This document shows positions 35,669 through 47,537 of a stretch of 64,000 nucleotides of DNA, one piece after another. Under the pieces are notes generated by a model. The model was not told where the DNA came from. It was given only the letters and a program-made list of their open reading frames with translations, and did no database searches. Both the position numbers and the translations under genes were made by a program. This DNA comes from Zerene cesonia (Eukaryota > Arthropoda > Insecta > Lepidoptera > Pieridae). Positions within the stretch are counted from its first letter, which is position 1. Each line of letters begins with the position of its first letter. The stretch lies in assembly GCF_012273895.1 (NCBI RefSeq), contig NW_024045133.1, positions 1,426,001 to 1,490,000 of the forward strand, read 5' to 3'.

Positions 35669-37830
35669 CCGATGTCGCTAGGTGACCTATATGTCTCAGC
35701 TCTTGTGTTTTGTGCACACTGGAATTAGTACTTTTTTTATTTACGAGAGACAACAAGAGAGAGAGAGAGTAAGAGGGGAATTCGTTCTTTCTACCTCTTT
35801 ACTTAATTAGTCCGAAAGAGACAAATAGGGCACCGCCATCTTTCCTCTCTCTCTAGCCGAGAAACGCTCGAGTTCTATTCTAGAACTAAAATGCTAAACA
35901 TTTTTGGATTTTGTCAGTTATCGAATTATTTGACGATACAAAGTCGACCCATATACGACCGCGAAAAATTTGTATAAAATAATCACATGTTCTTAAAAAC
36001 TAAAGTAAATATATCTTTTTTACATTAAAATATCGATTTACGCCAATTGGAGATCCGTTATATATTTTCTTTAATTTTATTGACATAAAATTCTAAAAAT
36101 ACGTATGTACATGGAATATCAAAGTTTAAATCGAGCCTTACTGCGAACGCCTTAAGGATTAAATTTGAAAATCGGACTTTTCACTTTCGACTATGCGTAC
36201 AAAAGTTTTTTAAAATATTAGTACATTTACAGATAAATAAAAATGTAAAATTTCAAAAATCGAAAATTTAAATACACTCATAGAAAACTCACCCTTATTA
36301 CAATCACAATTTTTATACATTTGGTACGATTTTCTTATCATTACCTTAGGTCGAATTTTCCTTAAAATTATCAGCCTAAATTATTTCAACATCCGACCTA
36401 GAATGGACCATTGATAAAAAAATCTATTTTTTTTTTCTATCGATATCAGTCAAATACGTCGTTTTTAATGTTGTTTTGATCGATTTGACATTTAGGTTAA
36501 TTATATCCTTAAAATATATTCTTAATTAAATGAAAATAAAGGATTTTTAGCGCCAATTTCCGTCAACAGATTCTTACAGGCAATTTTTGTTCAATAATAA
36601 TGTTTTAAAAGCAACATTTCTAGATTGGTTCGGTAAACAGAGATTAATTATCGAATCTATAAAAACACCATCGGTTGCCATAGTGACAGTTTCTGTTTTC
36701 AACTTAAATTCACACATTTTTAAGTAACGATGTATAAAGTACTCATTGCAGAGTTTTTGACAGACGAAGTTTACATGAAAATAATTCGATATTAGAACGA
36801 ATTTAACCCACGACACAAAAAGAGGGGTGTTGATGTCTGTCTGTGGTAACACTCGAACAGATGGACCGATTCTAATACAGTATTTTTTTTTGTTTTTCTT
36901 CCGGTATTCTAAGCAACGTTTAAAGAAAATCGCTCATACATGGCGGCGGCGGTCACAAAATGACAGCTTAAATTTTTTTCACATCTGTCATAATATAAAT
37001 GTAAGGGCTTGACTAGCAAAGATTCACATTTTAATAAATTTCAAATTCGAGATAGCCGATTAAAACAATCTAGGCGGGTTGATATATATTTTTTTTTCAA
37101 TTAATTATTTATTACAAATAAAAACAATGAAACACGGCATTACCGTGCAGCTGCTGTCTCTGTCTAACATTACATATCGCTATCTCTCTCGCACTAGTAG
37201 CACATAGGAATACTCACAAAGATACTGTAACACTAACTTGTAATATATTTTACTTAATTGCAAAAAAGATGTTTTTTAATTAAATATAAAAAAAGATATT
37301 GTAAAATGATTTAATAAAAATAAAAATCACTAACGTTCACGATATATTAATAATATTAAATATTTTCATTGTTTGTTGATTTTATTTTAGCTGCGCAGCA
37401 AATGACTTAAATTTATATATGTCTATATATATATATATACTAATGATATATAGCTGAGTTTGTTTGTTTGGACGCGTCAATATCAGGAACTACAGGTCCG
37501 ATTTGAAAGTTTCTTTCAGTTTTTGATAGTCGATTCTTCAGTCAATTTGTATGTAATAATAAATGTACGTATATAAAAATATTTTGATAGAATAATAACC
37601 TAAAAATTGGACGCTGTTTATTCGAATGTTTCTCTGTTTATCTCATTCAGTACGTTCGCGCTAATCTCAAAAACGGCTGGACGTATCAGCGTGCGGTTTA
37701 CACTCGTATACTATGTTCGTGTCCCATTATTACTCATTACAGTTTAATATAGTTTTTCCTTAATAAAACCCGATTGCTTTCTACAAAAAAATGTTTAACC
37801 GACACCCCTTAGGGAAAAGTGGTAACACTC

Positions 37831-37836
37831 TTTATT
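37831..37836 (-). terminator. Candidate poly(A) signal of the PH/PDZ gene
   Basis: TTTATT on the plus strand is AATAAA on the minus strand, about 240 bases after the stop codon at 38073. Confidence 0.35.
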
Positions 37837-38072
37837 CTGAAATGGGAAATGGGAAACACGAAAAGCATTACTATGCTATGCGCACGCGCATCGTTAAAGC
37901 CATTGACTATACATCGACTAACAAACAAAAAAAAAATATATATATATATATATAATATGTATATTTTTTTATACATATTAATCGACTTTAGCACCTCCCT
38001 CGTTTTTGACGGTGTCGGTTGAGAAATTGCTGGAAAAAAAAAACACCTAGCAGTTAGGTATTGAATTAGGTA

Positions 38073-38204
38073 CTATCTTAGCGCTAAAAGTGCCCTATTG
38101 CCCTTGATAGCTGCCCGCAATTTCTTCACGAGCCCCGTCGGCTGTATCAAAATTGATACTTCCGTTCCCCTCGCGCTGATCCTGTTCATTTCCTCTTCGC
38201 CGCC
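38073..38204 (-). CDS. PH/PDZ protein, last coding exon (end of PDZ)
   Basis: Minus-strand exon after TTCTTCTCAG, phase 0, 43 codons plus TAG. GGEEEMNRISARGTEVSILI then QPTGLVKKLRAAI encodes the last helix and final strand of a PDZ domain (pattern G-x-E-V-x-I-L-I-x-P), and a short basic tail ending ALLALR. It joins in frame to exon 38434-38561. Confidence 0.8.
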   Translation of the reverse strand, partial: GGEEEMNRISARGTEVSILIQPTGLVKKLRAAIKGNRALLALR

Positions 38205-38433
38205 CTGAGAAGAATTTAAAAAAATGAAAAAAAATGAAAAAGAAAAGAAAAAAAAAAACTATTTTTTTTTTTTAAATGTCTCATTTATAAAGCGTTTAAA
38301 CGAATCAATTATTATATTTAAGACATAATATACCAACATTGTTTTTAAGAATTAATTGTTACTATTAAAATCAGTCTGTGTTACTTGAATAAATTAAAAA
38401 ATATATATATAAAAAAAAAAACATAACTTATAC

Positions 38434-38561
38434 CTTTAACAAATTGATCGGTCTATTGTTGACCTCGGTGACAGCCCACTTGCCTGGCGGCAACCCGGCG
38501 CGGTAAGCCGGCCCGCCGCCGTCCACCGACTGTATGGTGCATTCGCTGTCCAACTTTATAC
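38434..38561 (-). CDS. PH/PDZ protein, PDZ core exon
   Basis: 128 bp, between TTTCTCTAG and GTATAA. It encodes IKLDSECTIQSVDGGGPAYR, AGLPPGKWAVTEVNNRPINL, LK. This has the PDZ features GGPAYRAGL-x-x-G and the strand V-T-E-V-N. With the preceding exon's LLG the carboxylate-binding loop reads LLGIKL, replacing the canonical GLGF. PDZ domains bind C-terminal peptides of partner proteins, so the protein is probably a scaffold. Confidence 0.85.
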
Positions 38562-38619
38562 CTAGAGAAAGAAAGAGAGAGGTATATAACGCTGTTATTT
38601 ATCGTATATTGATTACTAG

Positions 38620-38830
38620 ACGCCCGTCCCGGCTCCGCCCGGATATCAAGATTCCTGTTTTATCCCAAGGGAGCATTTAATCGGGATAAAAAAGGTATCC
38701 TATCACCCAAGTAAGCTCATACACTGTCTGTATACCAAATTTCATCAAAATCCGTTCAGTGATTTCAGCATGATTGACGGACAAACATCCATACAAACAA
38801 ATTTTCACTTCCTACTAATATTTCCTACTT
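38620..38830 (-). mobile_element. Helitron-like element, CCCGGCTCCGCCCGGATAT family
   Basis: Similar copies at 42058-42200 (truncated) and 59028-59245; a plus-oriented relative lies at 42330-42590. Ends carry the TACTAATATT-type motif. Confidence 0.55.
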
Positions 38831-38854
38831 TTCCTACCATCCTCTACATACTAA

Positions 38855-39050
38855 TCCCACTAATATCATAAAGGCGAAAGTTTGTAAGGATGCGTGTGTT
38901 TGTTGCTGTCACGCAAAAACTAATGAACCGGTTGCAATGAAATTTAGTACGTAGAAAGCTGGACAACTGGAATAACATATAGGCAACTTTTTATCCCGAT
39001 ATTCCTACGGGATATGGACTTACGCGGGTGAAACCGCGGGGCGCAGCTAG
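38855..39050 (+). mobile_element. Non-autonomous Helitron-like element (PH/PDZ intron)
   Basis: Plus copy with intact CTAG end; lies right after an opposite-facing copy of another family (38620-38830). Confidence 0.7.
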
Positions 39051-39081
39051 TTTATAATATTAGTGTGAAGCGTGATTTTTT

Positions 39082-39172
39082 TTTTTGTCCCCACCGGGAA
39101 TCGAACCCGGGACCACTTAGTTGTACGCTCACGCGTTAACCACTGCACGAAGGAGCACTAAGGAGACGGCCA
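39082..39172 (-). mobile_element. SINE head fragment (same family as 10938)
   Basis: Only the tRNA-like head: GTCCCCACCGGGAATCGAAC...GTTAACCACTGCACGAAGGA read on the minus strand. Confidence 0.65.
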
Positions 39173-39386
39173 AAGTAGTATACACTTACTAGTTTTAATA
39201 ATATTTTTTTATTATTACATGTATTTACATGAAAATTTGGCAAAAAAACATGGCATCAGCTATCAAATAAAAGAAGAATCATCACATTTGGTTCACCAAC
39301 CATTCAATAGCAAAAAAAAAAAAAAAACCGGCGCATTGAGGAACTCTCCTGTTCTTCGCGGTCGGTTAATAAATAAATAATCTCAC

Positions 39387-39459
39387 CTAAGAGCTCGTGG
39401 TCCTTTTTGGTAATAACATATATTTTACCCAACGGCACCCTGTGAAAGAGGACGTCCAC
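39387..39459 (-). CDS. PH/PDZ protein, exon leading into the PDZ domain
   Basis: 73 bp after CGCTTCCAG, before GTGAGA; phase 0 in, phase 1 out. It encodes VDVLFHRVPLGKIYVITKKD, HELL and the first base of the next Gly. The exon 5' of it in the assembly (43186-43277) ends in phase 1, so the two cannot be joined directly; direct joining gives an early stop. At least one exon between them is missing. Confidence 0.75.
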
Positions 39460-39869
39460 CTGGAAGCGATAGTAAAAACTTCGTGAGTTTATTACAAATG
39501 TCTCACTCATATGATATAACCGAGACTAATATAATAAACTAGCTGCGCCCCCGGCTCCGCTCGGGTAGTCATTTATCGTAATTGAAATAATAGAAACCAT
39601 CCTATCTTTTAAGTTGGATAAAACTGCGCACGATGTGCAGATTTGATTAAAATCGGTCGAGTAGTTTGGTTGTGCATAGCGTACGAACAAAGTGACGTGT
39701 TTTAATTTATAAAAAATAAAAAAAAATTATGTGTATCAAGGTGAGAAAGAAATAGACCCATAGCCACACCCCCCCTCCCCCTCCTATTTTATAATCCTCC
39801 CCTTTCCCTGACCAAATACTTATGAGCACCCTTTATAAGCTCATATGACTAGCGAATACTAGTTATCAT

Positions 39870-40060
39870 CATCATCATCATCAGCCCATATATGTTCCCA
39901 CTGCTGGGACACAGGCGTCCTATGAGGGTTCAGGCCATAATCCACCACGCTGGCCTAGTGCGGGTTGGCAGATGTCACATGTCGTCGAACTTTTGATTCT
40001 CGGACATGCCGGTTTCCTCACGATGTTTTCCTTCACCGTTTAAGCTAGTTAAATTAAGCT
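39870..40060 (-). mobile_element. Truncated SINE body (second family)
   Basis: Body of the 57649-57965 SINE without its tRNA head, in a PH/PDZ intron. Confidence 0.7.
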
Positions 40061-40574
40061 AGTTTATTATTAAAGCTAGTTAAAAAATACTAGTTATAAC
40101 AATAATTAATCTATCCACAGCTAGCTAGCTACAGCACCCTCCCCACCTTGTTTTGTTTTTACCCCCTACTCCCCCACTATATACTTATTAACATCCTTTA
40201 TAAGCTTCTATCTAGCCACCCAACCGTAACCAAATAGTGAACCACCCTTTCTTTTCTTCACATTTCCTCCGGTTTTTTTTTTCTTCCCACCTCCCCGCCT
40301 CACCATGTGCTTATTAGCTCCCTTCATGAGCTGTCTCGCGTGGCTCGCGCACGTGGGCTGCACGCCGGCCACAGCCGCGACCCGATCCCCCGACCTGCCG
40401 CCGCACCGGTTGCCACCGCTGTTCCATCGGGCTATCCTGGTGGGAGAGAGTGGGGAGAACATGAGCTTTTATTAGTTTCACCTGTATGTTTGTATGTAAT
40501 CGACTCATTTAGATTCAATTCTGAATCACTTTAAACGGACAGACTCAATTCTAACTTATCGAGGATCGGTGACA

Positions 40575-40800
40575 ATAAGATAAATTTATTTATTTATTCA
40601 TTCTTTATTGCACACTTTCAAAATATAAAAAAGAAATAAAATTTAACAAAAACTACTATGCAAATGGCGGCCTTATGGCTAAAAGCCATCTCTACGAGGC
40701 AACCGTTGGGTAAAGGACAAAATATTTCTAAGCATTCCTTTAAATATACGTAATGTTTGAGCGTTACGGATCGTTTCTGGAAGAGCATTCCACAAACGGA
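40575..40800 (-). mobile_element. LINE 3' tail fragment (PH/PDZ intron)
   Basis: TTCTTTATTGCACACTTTCA followed by GGCGGCCTTATGGCTAAAAG and CTACGAGGCAACC, the reverse of the same LINE-type end. Confidence 0.6.
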
Positions 40801-40941
40801 TAAATTCTCTTTAAACACCTTACAAAACCACAACTCTCAAAAAAAAATTATACTATATAACAAAACAGAATACCATTACATGAGTATGAGTCTTAGTTTA
40901 TACTTGATTTATAATTCCATAACTAACCATATCTTCCCATC

Positions 40942-41941
40942 NNNNNNNNNNNNNNNNNNNNNNNNNNNNNNNNNNNNNNNNNNNNNNNNNNNNNNNNNNN
41001 NNNNNNNNNNNNNNNNNNNNNNNNNNNNNNNNNNNNNNNNNNNNNNNNNNNNNNNNNNNNNNNNNNNNNNNNNNNNNNNNNNNNNNNNNNNNNNNNNNNN
41101 NNNNNNNNNNNNNNNNNNNNNNNNNNNNNNNNNNNNNNNNNNNNNNNNNNNNNNNNNNNNNNNNNNNNNNNNNNNNNNNNNNNNNNNNNNNNNNNNNNNN
41201 NNNNNNNNNNNNNNNNNNNNNNNNNNNNNNNNNNNNNNNNNNNNNNNNNNNNNNNNNNNNNNNNNNNNNNNNNNNNNNNNNNNNNNNNNNNNNNNNNNNN
41301 NNNNNNNNNNNNNNNNNNNNNNNNNNNNNNNNNNNNNNNNNNNNNNNNNNNNNNNNNNNNNNNNNNNNNNNNNNNNNNNNNNNNNNNNNNNNNNNNNNNN
41401 NNNNNNNNNNNNNNNNNNNNNNNNNNNNNNNNNNNNNNNNNNNNNNNNNNNNNNNNNNNNNNNNNNNNNNNNNNNNNNNNNNNNNNNNNNNNNNNNNNNN
41501 NNNNNNNNNNNNNNNNNNNNNNNNNNNNNNNNNNNNNNNNNNNNNNNNNNNNNNNNNNNNNNNNNNNNNNNNNNNNNNNNNNNNNNNNNNNNNNNNNNNN
41601 NNNNNNNNNNNNNNNNNNNNNNNNNNNNNNNNNNNNNNNNNNNNNNNNNNNNNNNNNNNNNNNNNNNNNNNNNNNNNNNNNNNNNNNNNNNNNNNNNNNN
41701 NNNNNNNNNNNNNNNNNNNNNNNNNNNNNNNNNNNNNNNNNNNNNNNNNNNNNNNNNNNNNNNNNNNNNNNNNNNNNNNNNNNNNNNNNNNNNNNNNNNN
41801 NNNNNNNNNNNNNNNNNNNNNNNNNNNNNNNNNNNNNNNNNNNNNNNNNNNNNNNNNNNNNNNNNNNNNNNNNNNNNNNNNNNNNNNNNNNNNNNNNNNN
41901 NNNNNNNNNNNNNNNNNNNNNNNNNNNNNNNNNNNNNNNNN
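40942..41941. other. Assembly gap (1000 N)
   Basis: Exactly 1000 N, a fixed-size placeholder. It falls between two minus-strand exons of the PH/PDZ gene that do not match in phase, so a coding exon is probably hidden here. Confidence 0.99.
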
Positions 41942-42211
41942 GCCCTGACACACGATTTTTTTTATTTGTTAGTACGTTTCATATCGCACTACTAACTTCC
42001 ATAACAAAAAAAAAAATACTGATACGTTACTCGTACATCGCACTTCGCGCTAATATTGTAGAGCTAGACGCTTTTCCCGGCTCCGCCCGGATATAGAGAT
42101 TCCTGTTTTATCTCGGGGGAGCATTTAATCGGGATAAACGTATCCTATCACCCAAGTCAGCGCACACTATCACACTAATACACTATACACTATACACACT
42201 AATATCATAAA

Positions 42212-42327
42212 CTAGCTGCGCACAGCGGTTTCACCCGTGTACGTCTGTATCCAGTAGGAATATCGGGATAAAAAGTTGCCCAAACACACATATTCTTACA
42301 AACTTCCACATGTATAATGTTAGTAGG
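42212..42327 (-). mobile_element. Internally deleted Helitron-like element
   Basis: Minus copy keeping both ends but missing about 80 bp inside. Confidence 0.65.
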
Positions 42328-42619
42328 AAGTAGGATTTGTAGGATAATATAATATAGTAGGAAGTAGGAAGTAGGATAGTATGTTTGATTGGATGTGCGG
42401 CCGTCGGTCGCACTGAAAGTACTCAGCGGATTTTGATGAAATTTGATAAACAGACAGGGTTTGAGCTGACTTGGATGATAGGATACAACAAATGCTCCCT
42501 TAGGATAAAACAGGAATAGAAAGTCAATAGATCATTTGCAAATGTGCTGATTCCACGCGGGCCAAGCCGCGGGCGAAAGCTTGTTTGTATTAACTATCAT
42601 TCGGCGCCATTTCGTGACG

Positions 42620-42812
42620 TCCCAGGTCACAGGTATGTGTTATACCTATATTATATGTACTAAGGATATATAGTCCCAGGTCACAGGTATGTGTTATACC
42701 TATATTATATGTACTAAGAATATATAGTCCCAGGTCGCAGATATGTGTTATACCTATATTATATGTACTAAGAATATATAGTCCCAGGTCACAGATATGT
42801 GTTATACCTATA
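42620..42812 (+). repeat. 54-bp tandem repeat array
   Basis: TCCCAGGTCACAGGTATGTG...units start at 42620, 42674, 42728 and 42782 (last partial). A repeat of the ACTAGCTGACCC family is inserted at its end, after which ATGTACTAAGAAT resumes at about 42995. Confidence 0.85.
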
Positions 42813-43185
42813 TTATACTAGCTGCACCCGGCAAACGCTGTTCTGCCTTACTCTGATCATTTAGAGGTATGAAAAATAGATGTTAGCCGATTCTCAAACA
42901 TACCCGATATGCACACAAAATTTCATAAGAATCGGTCAAGCCGTTTCGGAGGAGTATGGCAACGAAAACTGTGACACGAGAATTTTATATATTAGATGTA
43001 CTAAGAATAACGTTCGATTCGGCCGCCATTTCGTGACGTCACAGATGCAAATGCGAATGAACCAATAACCTTTTAAAATATCTAAAATATGTGCTCTGCT
43101 CTGTTCATGGGCGGTGCTTATTACAGGCGAACCACCAGCTCAATTGTCCGCTGTGATATAAAAAATAAAAAAGAAGTATTCTCAC

Positions 43186-43277
43186 CATTACTTAGCGAGT
43201 TGCTCCGCCGCCTGATGCTGTCAACTCTGGCGCCTGTGCGAGATCTGTGGACCACTTTGGTTGGTGACGTCACTGAT
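43186..43277 (-). CDS. PH/PDZ protein, exon in the basic Ser/Arg-rich region
   Basis: 92 bp between ATTACAG and GTGAGA; phase 2 in, phase 1 out. It encodes SVTSPTKVVHRSRTGARVDS and IRRRSNSLSN, a basic region with several R-x-x-S sites suitable for kinases or 14-3-3 (inference). It joins cleanly to the exon at 44130-44265. Confidence 0.75.
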
Positions 43278-44129
43278 CTGTAATACGTTGAATTTACACA
43301 TATTATAAATAGTACCTGGATGACCGAGCTTTGCTCGGTTTAACTTCGTGAACTTAGATTAAGTTCGTGAAGTTATTATTAGTTTTGTAAGCGTTTTTTC
43401 CAAGATCGGTTAGGCATTTTTAAGTGAACACGTGCATTAAGAAGACACAAAATCAATATAAACAATTAGTCTAACCTCAAAGCTCTCCTCCTCAAAACTC
43501 ATTGACTTCGTTACTTAACAACGCCATCTGCTGGAACTTTAATTATTCGCCAAAAAATAGTATTATTATTCGCCAATAATGTCAGGAAGAGTCGCTAGGT
43601 TTAAGTCGATAAAACACGAATATGACATTTTCTAAAAAAGATTCCTAGCTAGATCGATTTATCGCCCCCGAGACCCTCTATATACTAAATTTCATGAAAA
43701 TCGTTGGAGCAGATTTCGAGATTCCAATTATATATATTTATAAATAATAATAACAATTATATTGTAGCAATTCTTGTATATAAATATATATATATATACA
43801 AGAATTGCTCATTTAAAGATATAAGATAAACATGTGACGTCACAAAGCGCCTCCCCCCCTGCTCCCTGTCACACAATGTACATATATGGTGATTTTTGGT
43901 GATACCCTCCCCCTCCCTCCGCATAACATATGACGTTACTTTTTTGATGACCCTTTAGTGGACGTCCATAAATTACGTTTAAGGGGGGGGAGCGGTTCGA
44001 ATCAAATTTTCTTCTAATCTTACGTTCGGGAGTGGGGCGCAGGAGGTCTAATTCGTTCGAAAGGAAATAATTTAAAACGGGAAATTTAAAAAAACACTCC
44101 CCCTGATCCCCCTGATCTGGTTCACCCAC

Positions 44130-44265
44130 CTCTCAACATCGCACTCCTGTCTGGTGGGGCTCTCCGACCTTTTCAAGCCGATGCTCTTCAACCTCGTCAG
44201 CAAAGACAGCTCCGTGAGACCGCGCCGCCATATTGGTTTCTGTTGCACGTTTGACGCTGGTTTAT
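44130..44265 (-). CDS. PH/PDZ protein, basic amphipathic exon
   Basis: 136 bp between TATTTTCAG and GTGGGT; phase 1 in, phase 2 out. It encodes KPASNVQQKPIWRRGLTELS, LLTRLKSIGLKRSESPTRQE, CDVER. The Leu/Lys/Arg-rich stretch looks like a short amphipathic helix. No domain recognised. Phases agree with both neighbours. Confidence 0.78.
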
Positions 44266-44383
44266 CTGAAAATATTTAATATAAAACTGTGCTATGACGA
44301 TTCAAAAGTGCTTCAATAAGAAGTCTTATTGAATGAATAAATAAATGTTTGAGTTTGGGTTGAGGGTCGGTTTCACCTAATTT

Positions 44384-44670
44384 TTATGTCTGCGGGCAAC
44401 TAAACTGGTGGTTCGCCTGATGGTAAGCGATCACCACCGCCCGTGAACATTCGCAGGCGTAGAGTCTACGAATGCGCTACTCGCTTTATGGTGTTTATCC
44501 CTTATCTTTCCCTAAAAGATTGACGATTGAAAAGAAAGAATGGGAAGAGTGAGGAAGAGGAAAGGGACGTCTGGCACCCACCAACGAAACACAGTAGCAT
44601 GCTACTATTTCACGCCGGTTTTTAGTGGGGGGGATGCGGTACTTTTCCAGTGCAAGCTGGCCCAATAACT
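44384..44670 (-). mobile_element. Retroelement 3' part (PH/PDZ intron)
   Basis: Minus copy of the CAACTAAACTGGTGGTTCGC subfamily, between exons 44130-44265 and 44960-45732. Confidence 0.6.
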
Positions 44671-44959
44671 AAATATACAGACATTGGAGCACAGCTCCAT
44701 CGTCTCGCCACCTGTATTTGACCAACGTTCGGGAAAAGTGAATTCTCGGCGTAATACATAATTTCATATATTGCATTAAAAAAAATATTGCAAATAAATG
44801 TTGACGGATAACAATTTGTCGACAGATCACCAACTCGCGAGTTAGATTATAATATAACGGTTTTTACACTCTTACGGTGACACATACATTAACATCTATA
44901 AACACTTAGAATGTATTGAAAAAAAAAAAACATTAATTTGATTACCGTGGGTTACTTAC

Positions 44960-45732
44960 CATTTTTCTCCCTCTTTGGACTGTTATTCTGCACCCTGCGT
45001 TCTCTTATTCTTGGTCCAATATCATATGCGTTTTGACTATGAGACCTCTCAACGTGATTCCTTAGCCTATCATTAGATTCTACATTGGTTCTAGACACAT
45101 TCGTTATTGAATTTAAATTTGGAACGTTCGCATTCGACACATTCGCATTTGTAATGTTCGAGTTGGAAACGTTCGAATTTGTCACACTTGAATTTGGAAC
45201 GATTGCTAGCGAGTTCGAATTTAAAATTGGAACGTTCGAATTGGAATTCGCCTCACCGTTCACTCGACGGTTATCAATATCTTGACTAGGGAATAGGCAT
45301 TCGTACGCCGATTCTAATTCCAAATTAGGCAGCGACGACTTTCTTGTTTTATCTACATTTCTCAGCCGCCTCACCGATAAAGGCGAAGCGTTTGACGTTG
45401 ACGCCATGCAGAGCCTTTCATACACGCCGTCACTGTTAACTTTGACATTTGCGTCAGACTTGTCATCCCGACCTGTCACACTGACAGTTGTTGTCAAACT
45501 GATGTGTCCGTATTCCGATTCGGGCTTATCGAACACGGTGCCATATTCCGTGCTTTGCGTCTCTGTGTTGACTATGTTCACGAAATCCGGCGTTTGATTC
45601 GGTTTGATTGACAGTTTCTGTTTGAAGTTGAAATCGAAAACGTCCGTCTCCGGTCCTAATACGGGAATCGCTGTGTGCGGGGGGCCTTTGTTTGATACTT
45701 GAATCACTGTTATGTTTGTTCGTTGAGGCGTA
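44960..45732 (-). CDS. PH/PDZ protein, long disordered exon (Asn/Ser-rich)
   Basis: 773 bp after CTTTTCAG and before GTAAGT; phase 2 in, phase 1 out. It encodes about 257 residues starting TPQRTNITVIQVSNKGPPHT. The middle holds LRNVDKTRKSSLPNLELESA and YECLFPSQ, which look conserved. A low-complexity run of Asn-Ser/Ala-Asn-Val/Ile units follows (e.g. SNVSNSNITNANVSNANV). The C-terminus is highly charged (IRERRVQNNSPKREKN). Predicted disordered; function unknown. Confidence 0.85.
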
Positions 45733-46109
45733 CTGAAAAGAGTATGAGACATTTTTATGAATGATATTAAAAATTTTATGTGATCGTGATAGAAGAAAAC
45801 AAAGACTACAATATATATTGTATTTGTCTGTTTGTAACATTTGAGTAACTACTTTTAACCAAAAACATAATACGGGTGTGAGAAGGCGCAGGGAAACAAC
45901 AGTAATTATTGATATACAAATTGCAATAACAATGTTTTTTTTTATCTGTGCAAAAGTTTGTCTTAAAGAGAAACATAAATCTCAAATAAATCGTAACATT
46001 TTCTTGAAGCTTTCGATAATATATTTGTCATTAGGTACACATATTAATCAAATTAAATATATTACAAATAACAGTTACAGATTCATCAGAGTGAGAAAGA
46101 AATCCATAC

Positions 46110-46799
46110 CTCTCTTCCTTTCCATCTTCCCCATCATCCTTCACGCTCAGCCGCTGCGTGTAAGCGAAATCGTCCAAATTATCCACCGTATCACTGACTC
46201 TATCCATCTCCGTGAAAAATTCATCGTCGCTGGTCGACACGGTCCTTTTCAATATCGAATCGTCCAAACACACACTCTGTCCACATATCTTGGTGACGCT
46301 TTTCGGCTCGACTTTGTCCCGACTCGTACTCGGCTGGGACAACGGCGCGTCCCAGTTGGAAATGTCAACTTCTGACGTCACTATGCTGTTCAGCGCGTTC
46401 CGGACGTTCGTCAGCGACGTCGTGACATTAATGTCATCGAGCGCCGAGTTGACATTCGTCGTGTTGACGCTGAGCAGGCTCCTGACGCTGGCTAGCGTTG
46501 TCAGCGCATTGCTGACACTGACGTTGGCTAGTGATGTGCCGCTGTCAACTGATGTCGCGGTGACGTTAACATTTCTGACGTTCGCTAGTGATGCGACGCT
46601 GTCGTTAAGTGTGACGGTTGTAGCCGGCCTGGTGTCGCTTAGTGTTGTACTTATGGCTGTGTGTGTGCCGTTTGCGTTTTGTGCGTTTGTGTGTGTGCTT
46701 GCGTTTACGGTAGACGTGGCTGTGTGTTCCGAACTAGACTCTATAGAGTTCTGCGTGGTTATTGGACGGATATTCGGACCTAACTCTATTCCAGGGACC
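46110..46799 (-). CDS. PH/PDZ protein, long disordered exon (Thr/Asn/Val-rich)
   Basis: 690 bp after TATTTTCCAG; donor GTATGG; phase 2 in and out. It encodes about 229 residues from VPGIELGPNIRPITTQNSIE. A degenerate repeat region with units of the form L-x-N-V-R-N-A/V follows (e.g. SLANVRNVNV, SLTNVRNALN, TTLASVRSLL). The end is acidic (SDDEFFTEMDRVSDTVDNLD, DFAYTQRLSVKDDGEDGKEE). The antisense frame is also open but carries no family signal. The low-complexity composition suggests fast evolution. Confidence 0.85.
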
Positions 46800-47537
46800 C
46801 TGGAAAATAGAAAAACATTTTCTTCAGAGATATTGGATAGTAAGTTTAATTTCATTCTGAACAAACGCTTTAGAAAATCTTTCACAGTGACGAAGTTACA
46901 TTTGCTGTTATGATGCTTATTTGGTTATATAAAAAGTCTTGTAATTATATAAAATAAGAGCTATTCAGTACATAGAAATACATTATTGTTAGCACAGTAT
47001 AAATAGACAGAAAACAGTAGTACAACGCCTTTGATCGCGTAGTAAAACCTGAAAAAAAATGTCGCGCTTGTCACAAAACTAATATAGTAAAGATGAACAT
47101 GCACGCGGCAGCCCCTAAACAGTGTCCCGAGCTGCTAACAACATGACGTATGTAGGTCGGGCTCGTTACTTATAAGTATATGAATTACTAGCGGTACATA
47201 TAAAGCCTACAGACTTTCTCAAATTTGGGCTATGTGACACTGAAAGAATTTTTCAAATCGGACCAGTAGTTCGTGAGATTAGCGCGTTCGTACAATCAAA
47301 CCAACAAACTAACTTTGTAATATTAGTATAGATAAAGGCAAGTAATTATTAAGGTTCGTTACACTATACTGTATGTGTCTGTGGGTACATTGTAATAAAG
47401 TAGAGAAAGTACAACCAATCAACTGATTTATATTCGGGATTATTCATACGTCGAACAAAACACAATTATGACATACAAATTATACAAAGCATATATATAC
47501 TAAGCTGCAAAAACTTCGCAAGCGCGATTCAGCTCAC

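Larger units (their letters stand above)
33220..37830. other. Intergenic stretch between the two large genes
   Basis: No coding exon recognised. It holds a degenerate SINE-like body near 33330-33430, a repeat tail near 33490-33620, three LINE/SINE-tail copies (33810-34160, 34565-34735, 35360-35668), and AT-rich unique DNA from 35700 to 37400. Confidence 0.5.

Noticed and set aside
39436..39447. Alternative acceptor CTCTTTCACAG inside exon 39387-39459 to repair the phase
   Set aside because: It still gives a stop when joined to exon 43186-43277, so it does not remove the need for a missing exon.
40757..41995. Long open frames of 342-412 codons on both strands
   Set aside because: Made almost entirely of the N gap.
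46212..46913. Plus-strand open frame of 233 codons
   Set aside because: Antisense of the PH/PDZ exon 46110-46799; only the minus strand joins in phase with neighbours.
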